In this document: positions 6,691 through 10,665 of the stretch, piece after piece | Layout: every line of letters begins with the position of its first letter | Position numbering within the stretch: the first letter of the stretch is position 1 | Source of the DNA: Candidatus Parvarchaeota archaeon | GTDB taxonomy: Archaea > Nanobdellota > Nanobdellia > Parvarchaeales > Parvarchaeaceae | Assembly (NCBI GenBank): GCA_027366075.1 | Contig: DAHXLI010000024.1 | Location: 1-10,665 of the forward strand | Reading direction: 5' to 3' | Length of the DNA: 10,665 bases | Program-made: the position numbers and the translations under genes | Notes under the pieces: model-generated | Database searches by the model: none | The model's input: the letters and a program-made list of their open reading frames with translations, nothing else | What the model was told of the DNA's origin: nothing

Positions 6691-6699
6691 ATCCGCGTA

Positions 6700-6709
6700 A
6701 ATTATTTAA
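6700..6709 (+). promoter_or_regulatory. Candidate TATA box of tRNA-Thr
   Basis: AATTATTTAA is centred about 28 bp upstream of the mature 5' end of the tRNA, leaving a leader of a few nucleotides for RNase P to remove. Confidence 0.4.
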
Positions 6710-6732
6710 GAAGCGATACCAATAGGAAGTAT

Positions 6733-6804
6733 GCCTCTGTAGCTCAGTGGTAGAGCACTTCACTTGTAATGAAGGGGTTGTGGGTTCAATCCCCACCAGA
6801 GGCT
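6733..6804 (+). tRNA. tRNA-Thr (anticodon UGU)
   Basis: A complete 72-nt cloverleaf can be folded. The acceptor stem is GCCTCTG/CAGAGGC with discriminator T, which is usual for archaeal tRNA-Thr. The D arm is GCTC-AGTGGTA-GAGC. The anticodon arm is CTTCA-CTTGTAA-TGAAG with anticodon TGT. The variable loop is GGGTT, and the T arm is GTGGG-TTCAATC-CCCAC. There is no intron and CCA is not encoded (the next bases are ATT), so the 3' end needs RNase Z and CCA-adding enzyme. The gene is divergent from tatD and lies 7 bp from the end of the LamG remnant. Confidence 0.97.
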
Positions 6805-6811
6805 ATTTCAA

Positions 6812-7324
6812 TCAGATCGGTGCATTGTAATTATAAATGTCCTGGATTTGCTGTGCAGTAAGCGCACGATTATATATGCGAACGTCTTCTATTTGCCCAG
6901 TGAAACCATTTAATTAGGTATGCCACAATTTCCAACGTTTCCTATCTCAAAATTAGTAGCCCCAGCAAAACCGCTACTAAACGGTCCTTCGATTCCGTTC
7001 CCTGTTCCTTGCGTAGAATAACCGTAAAGTTGGCCATTTATGTAAACTGCAAACCTGTTTGATTCCATATTAAACACTAAGAAATTCTATTGATTTTCAC
7101 TAACGTGTGCCGAAGATAATACCCCACTCGAACCACCTGGCCCGCCGGCCCATACATAAAGTCCTAAAGAACCAGTTTTGTTTATCCGTACTGTTCTGTC
7201 ACAACCGGCCCTACCTACATCGGCGATAGTTTCGTTATAAATCGATATTTGGGATACAACCATTTAAGTCGTAAGATGTGCAACCAAGTCTTCCTATTTC
7301 TCTCGGTACATATAATCCTAAATT
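6812..7324 (-). pseudogene. Decayed LamG-domain gene remnant
   Basis: The 510 bases between the intact LamG gene and the tRNA still read as LamG (concanavalin-like lectin) domains on the minus strand, but in shifted frames. The first piece has REIGRLGC and DLNG, then after a frame change near 7260 ISIYNETIADVG. This looks like the end of one LamG module. Next come TGSLGLYVWAGGPGG and HVSENQ, an in-frame TAG at 7087-7089 (probably once TGG), then SNRFAVYINGQLYG and FEIGNVGNCGIPN. After a one-base shift near 6911 it ends LNGFTGQIEDVRIYNRALTA and a TGA at 6812-6814. YINGQLYG and IEDVRIYNRALT are hallmark LamG strands. No start codon is seen. At least two shifts plus a stop indicate a pseudogene, probably a relative of the intact neighbour that lost its 5' part. 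Confidence 0.75.
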
Positions 7325-9220
7325 TTATTGGACGGCGCCGAAACTAACCGAAGGCATAACATCATTCGTAGGGGTGCTTGAAGAGTACAAGGCATATAAG
7401 ATCTGGCAATTTGTAGACGTCTCAGATTGCGCGTTAAACTGTATGCTGGTCACACTCGGCATATTAGATACGCTGATCGTATCAAGGCCGGCATTATTGA
7501 CAGTCAAATAAGTTTTGTCACCGACATCGGAGATTGAGACCACCTCCATCGTATTTCTTAAGATGTATGGATCATATGTGTAAGCGAGAGTAGTTGTATT
7601 TCCCGCCCCGATATATTCCGCTTGCGCTTGGTCTCTAGTGCTCCAAGTTAACTGCCCGGACACAAAAGCTCCGCTTCCATAAAATCCTTTGTACATGGAC
7701 TGAGCCCCACCGGTAGGCGAAGTCGAATTGAGCCAATCGGCTTCGTCTAAAATAAAAGTCCCTTGGTTAGTAGAAGCAATAGAGTAGGATAATCCACCGT
7801 TTGGAAATATCCACAGCCCGCTGGAGTTCGTTGCGTAATCGCTGCCGCTCCACCCAGTTGGTAAGCTGCTCTGGTTAAACAACCAAGCGTCTGTAAAGAC
7901 ATTTTTCGCATCGAAATATTCCCCGTATATCTGAGAGAATTGCGGGGCCTCGCCTGTGTTGATGTTATTGAACATTTTTTGTTGGGTAGGATAAAAATTC
8001 ATGTCTACGGCCAGCTTCGACTTTGCTGCTATCGAACCTACCCTAAGCCAGTATGTGGTGTCTGTGCTCGCCGAGCCAGGCCCAGAAAACGAAACGTTGT
8101 CTATGACTCCATTATATCCATGGCCGCTGTAATCGTTTGCGTTCCCATCAAGGGGCCACCAACCCTTTGCAGTGGTTATCGGAGAACCGTCTTCTCCTTC
8201 TCTATACAGGGAAGCCACCTGTGAGCTAGTCAATGGCGTGTTGTAAGCCTGCACATTCGCGATCACGCCATCCATTACGTCACCGGCGCCAGCGGATCCC
8301 GAACTGTAAGATCCGATCACAGGAAGAGATACGTTCCCGACTTCAGCGCCATTAAACGTAAAGGTGCAGGACAGCTTACCGTCAACATACATCGTGGCGT
8401 TGTTTAAGTCAATCACTTCGGCGACGAAATATACGGTATTCAGCGGTATGGACGCGCTGCCGCAACCACTTCCTTCACCAGTAGAATTATGCACAAAAAA
8501 AGTAAATGATGTTGAAGTGGGGTTCGGGTAAGTATTCGGGTATGACTGCAAGCCGATAGCTGGGCTTCCAGCTCCATTTGTCCACCATTCCTGGACACCG
8601 TTGCTGCTCGTGAAGCCGGATACTTCGACCCAACCAGTAATGGTCGCTTTACCAATCGAATAGTTTACGGTCTGTGGCAGCACTATGCGGCTCGTGTATC
8701 CGTTAAAATCTGCAAGGTTGCCCGACTCAAGCCATGAAGGGATTATAGTGCCGTTTGAATAAGAAAATTGTATATTTTGAAGATTTGTTGCTTCATAACC
8801 GGAATACTCGGATGAGTTTACTATTATCATCTGCTGGAATGGCGACGCGGTGGCGCTGGATTGTTGGTTAGCGAGATCGATCACAAGTGCCGGTACAGAA
8901 GAGATACTTCCAGAACTATCGCTTACCGTGACTCCGGAGCTGAAATTTATGCTGTAAGAACCGGCGACTTCTTTTTCGATGGCGGGGAGAGACGACAGTA
9001 TAAATGAATCGGCTTGGGAAGAAGGCCCAAGACTCTGCATGAAAGAGTACTGGTACACTAAGTTATATGCGAGAGAATTAGAAGAAATCAAATCGCTTTG
9101 CTGCAAGTTTAGATTCTGATTAGAAACCAAGTTGCTATATTCTAGGCTGAAAATGGCGATTATAACGGTTATTAAAAGGACAGCGAATACGATAGTAACG
9201 AACTGGCCTTTTGAGTCCAT
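7325..9220 (-). CDS. Secreted or membrane-anchored LamG-domain surface protein
   Basis: 631 aa from the ATG at 9220. The N-terminus MDSKGQFVTIVFAVLLITV fits an archaeal class III (pilin-like) signal or anchor: a KGQ motif, then a ~19-residue hydrophobic segment ending IIAIF, with the rest outside the cell. Residues ~170-345 form a LamG domain (ATITGWVEVSG, ATMYVDGKLS, GVIANVQAYNTPLTSSQVASLY). WWPLDGNANDYSGHGYNGV (~354-372) looks like the start of a second LamG fold. It is followed by a region with MNFYPTQQKMFNNINTGEAP that recalls DUF2341-type proteins. The chain is Ser/Thr/Asn-rich with many N-x-S/T sequons and is poor in Lys. A GTG at 9238 would add six residues, but it overlaps the probable TATA box, so the ATG is preferred. 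Likely an adhesin or pilus-associated protein; the ligand is unknown. Confidence 0.8.
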   Translation of the reverse strand: MDSKGQFVTIVFAVLLITVIIAIFSLEYSNLVSNQNLNLQQSDLISSNSLAYNLVYQYSFMQSLGPSSQADSFILSSLPAIEKEVAGSYSINFSSGVTVSDSSGSISSVPALVIDLANQQSSATASPFQQMIIVNSSEYSGYEATNLQNIQFSYSNGTIIPSWLESGNLADFNGYTSRIVLPQTVNYSIGKATITGWVEVSGFTSSNGVQEWWTNGAGSPAIGLQSYPNTYPNPTSTSFTFFVHNSTGEGSGCGSASIPLNTVYFVAEVIDLNNATMYVDGKLSCTFTFNGAEVGNVSLPVIGSYSSGSAGAGDVMDGVIANVQAYNTPLTSSQVASLYREGEDGSPITTAKGWWPLDGNANDYSGHGYNGVIDNVSFSGPGSASTDTTYWLRVGSIAAKSKLAVDMNFYPTQQKMFNNINTGEAPQFSQIYGEYFDAKNVFTDAWLFNQSSLPTGWSGSDYATNSSGLWIFPNGGLSYSIASTNQGTFILDEADWLNSTSPTGGAQSMYKGFYGSGAFVSGQLTWSTRDQAQAEYIGAGNTTTLAYTYDPYILRNTMEVVSISDVGDKTYLTVNNAGLDTISVSNMPSVTSIQFNAQSETSTNCQILYALYSSSTPTNDVMPSVSFGAVQ

Positions 9221-9240
9221 AAAATTTAATATCCTCACGC

Positions 9241-9249
9241 ATATTTAAT
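9241..9249 (-). promoter_or_regulatory. TATA box of the LamG surface-protein gene
   Basis: Minus-strand ATTAAATAT is centred about 25 bp upstream of the ATG at 9220. This predicts a leaderless mRNA and argues against the upstream GTG at 9238 as the start. Confidence 0.5.
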
Positions 9250-9256
9250 CTTATAT
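9250..9256 (+). promoter_or_regulatory. Candidate TATA box of elp3
   Basis: CTTATAT is centred about 30 bp upstream of the elp3 ATG at 9284 and directly abuts the oppositely oriented TATA box of the LamG gene. A leader of about 5 nt would result; no Shine-Dalgarno sequence is visible. Confidence 0.4.
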
Positions 9257-9283
9257 CGTTTAGAGTCTAAAATCAGGCATAAA

Positions 9284-10665
9284 ATGGAAAAATCAATCGG
9301 GGCGTTTTTACCTTTGTTCAAGTCGGCACTGGAAGAAGGCAGGATAATGGACAAGAGAACGCTGCTATCGGAAAAGAGAAGGATATGCGAATCGCTGAGT
9401 ACCGCCGAAATACCAAAAAATGGCGAAATACTTTCAAACTTAGATAAAGCGTATATCTCAAAATTCTCAGAGATCCTAAAATCAAAACCAGTAAGGACGC
9501 TTTCTGGCGTGACGGTGGTAGCTTTAATGACAAAACCTTTTGATTGCCCACACGGAGTATGCATTTTCTGTCCAGGGGGCACACGCGTCAATACGCCACA
9601 AGCGTATACCGGTTTTGAACCGGCCGCGCGGAGAGCAAAAGCCAATAATTATGACCCTTATGATCAGGTGCAGGCAAGACTGAAACATTATCTTTTTATG
9701 GGCTACGAACCACAGAAAATAGAGATCATCGCGATAGGCGGGACTTTTACGACACTGCCTAAGCTTTACAGAGACGACTTTATAACAAATATCTATCGTG
9801 CGATGAACGATTTTCCGCAAAATAAGAACGATAGACACGGTTCTTTGCAGGAACAGAAAAAGATAAACGAAACCGCAGCTGTACGATGTGTTACTTTTGC
9901 CATAGAAACTAAACCAGAGAGATGCAACCTAGGAGATGTAAAACAGCTGTTAGAATATGGCGTGACCCGCGTAGAGATGGGCGTGCAAAGCGTCTATGAC
10001 GACGTACTCAAGAAAAACAATCGCGGGCACACCATCGGGGACGTCAGATCTGCGTCGAAACTATTGAGAAATAATGCATACAAAGTAGATTATCATGTAA
10101 TGCTTAACCTCCCCTTCTCCGATATAGATAAAGACAAAGGGACGATAAGTGCAATCTACGAAGATGAGAGTTTAAAGCCAGACGCTATAAAGATATACCC
10201 GACGCTCGTGATAAAGGGCACAGGCTTGTACAACTTATGGAAAGACGGCAAGCACTCAGTCTATCCGCTAGAGGATATAATAACTTTGATTGCTGAAGCA
10301 GAAGTTTCCGCGCCAAGATGGCTACGTATAATGAGGGTAGAAAGAGACATACCATCCAACTTGATAGAAGACGGCGTTAAAGTCACAAACCTAAGACAGC
10401 TCGTTTCTGATAGGATACGAGAGATCGGTAAAAAAGCGAACGATATACGGAGCCGGGAGATAGGGCACTCGCAGCTGACAAAAAAGACGACAATACGAAT
10501 GAAAAGAGAGGATTATCGGGCTTCAAGAGGGGATGAAATATTTCTCAGCATTGATGACACAGCGAACGATGCGATAATAGGCTTTATCAGGTTGAGAGTC
10601 CAAGACGGGTCATCCGAAAGTCTTGTAAGAGAACTTCATGTCTATGGCGAACAGAAAACCATAGC
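9284..10665 (+). CDS. elp3: Elp3 tRNA uridine-34 acetyltransferase (radical SAM), 3' end outside the window
   Basis: Elp3 combines radical-SAM chemistry and acetyl-CoA to carboxymethylate wobble uridine 34 of tRNAs. The reading frame is open from ATG 9284 to the window end (460 codons); a full protein is usually 520-550 aa, so ~60-90 residues are missing. The start MEKSIGAFLP is followed by the Fe-S motif CPHGVCIFC (C88, C93, C96; CX4CX2C) and PGGT. Further family blocks are IAIGGTFTTLP, FAIETKPERC, EMGVQSVYDDVLKKNNRGHT, KIYPTLVIKGTGLY and SREIGH. The GNAT acetyltransferase domain begins after that (~residue 420), and RELHVYGEQ is present before the truncation. HVMLNLPFSD departs from the usual HxMPGLPG. 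Archaea carry Elp3 without the other Elongator subunits. It is divergent from the LamG gene. Confidence 0.93.
   Translation, partial: MEKSIGAFLPLFKSALEEGRIMDKRTLLSEKRRICESLSTAEIPKNGEILSNLDKAYISKFSEILKSKPVRTLSGVTVVALMTKPFDCPHGVCIFCPGGTRVNTPQAYTGFEPAARRAKANNYDPYDQVQARLKHYLFMGYEPQKIEIIAIGGTFTTLPKLYRDDFITNIYRAMNDFPQNKNDRHGSLQEQKKINETAAVRCVTFAIETKPERCNLGDVKQLLEYGVTRVEMGVQSVYDDVLKKNNRGHTIGDVRSASKLLRNNAYKVDYHVMLNLPFSDIDKDKGTISAIYEDESLKPDAIKIYPTLVIKGTGLYNLWKDGKHSVYPLEDIITLIAEAEVSAPRWLRIMRVERDIPSNLIEDGVKVTNLRQLVSDRIREIGKKANDIRSREIGHSQLTKKTTIRMKREDYRASRGDEIFLSIDDTANDAIIGFIRLRVQDGSSESLVRELHVYGEQKTI

Noticed and set aside
6790..6812. Integration (att) site at the tRNA-Thr 3' end
   Set aside because: I found no direct repeat of the tRNA 3' end elsewhere in the window and no integrase gene.
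7087..7089. TAG inside the LamG remnant as a recoded (pyrrolysine) codon
   Set aside because: The same remnant has frameshifts and no start, and a Trp codon one base away fits the domain; decay is simpler.
9236..9238. GTG as the start of the LamG protein
   Set aside because: It adds six residues before the signal segment and lies next to the TATA box; the ATG at 9220 fits both the promoter spacing and the KGQ signal better.
9235..9838. Three minus-strand open frames across elp3
   Set aside because: They are antisense to a strongly conserved radical-SAM coding region and resemble no protein family.

Overview
The window reads as an archaeal contig, probably from a DPANN archaeon (Micrarchaeota/Parvarchaeota-like). 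The lineage is inferred. The archaeal grounds are an aIF5B-type initiation factor, an archaeal-type Elp3, an extended nucleoside diphosphate kinase with an H-A-S-D active site, a secreted LamG protein with a KGQ class III-type signal, a tRNA gene without an encoded CCA, and TATA boxes about 25 bp upstream of several start codons, which implies leaderless mRNAs. The DNA is AT-rich with frequent ATA and AGA codons, except for the first ~430 bases, which are clearly GC-rich.

Layout. Bases 1 to about 430 are foreign GC-rich bacterial sequence, with the C-terminus of an amidohydrolase fused in frame to the truncated 3' side of the aIF5B gene (minus strand, start 1805). This is most likely an assembly chimera. 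A divergent AhpC/Prx-type peroxiredoxin (1918-2424, plus) runs tail-to-tail into ndk and shares a 4-nt stop overlap. From 6652 down to 2421 there is a minus-strand series: tatD, rnz (8-nt overlap with tatD), a broken zinc-ribbon/membrane-protein gene (4635-4983), a compact SelB/EF-Tu-like GTPase, an unrecognised 185-aa protein, and ndk (4-nt overlap with the 185-aa gene). The GTPase and the 185-aa gene each have their own TATA-like box, so this is more than one transcription unit.

A plus-strand tRNA-Thr(UGU) lies at 6733-6804. It is followed by an accessory stretch: a decayed LamG gene remnant (6812-7324) and an apparently intact 631-aa secreted LamG protein (7325-9220), both on the minus strand. 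The window ends with a divergent elp3 (9284 onward, plus) that runs off the edge.

Much of the content concerns RNA and translation: aIF5B, tRNA-Thr, RNase Z (tRNA 3'-end maturation), Elp3 (wobble-uridine modification) and the SelB-like GTPase. I see no mobile element, CRISPR array or clear new multi-gene system. The most notable observations are the chimeric junction, the double-frameshift zinc-ribbon gene, the LamG remnant beside the tRNA, and the atypical GTPase.
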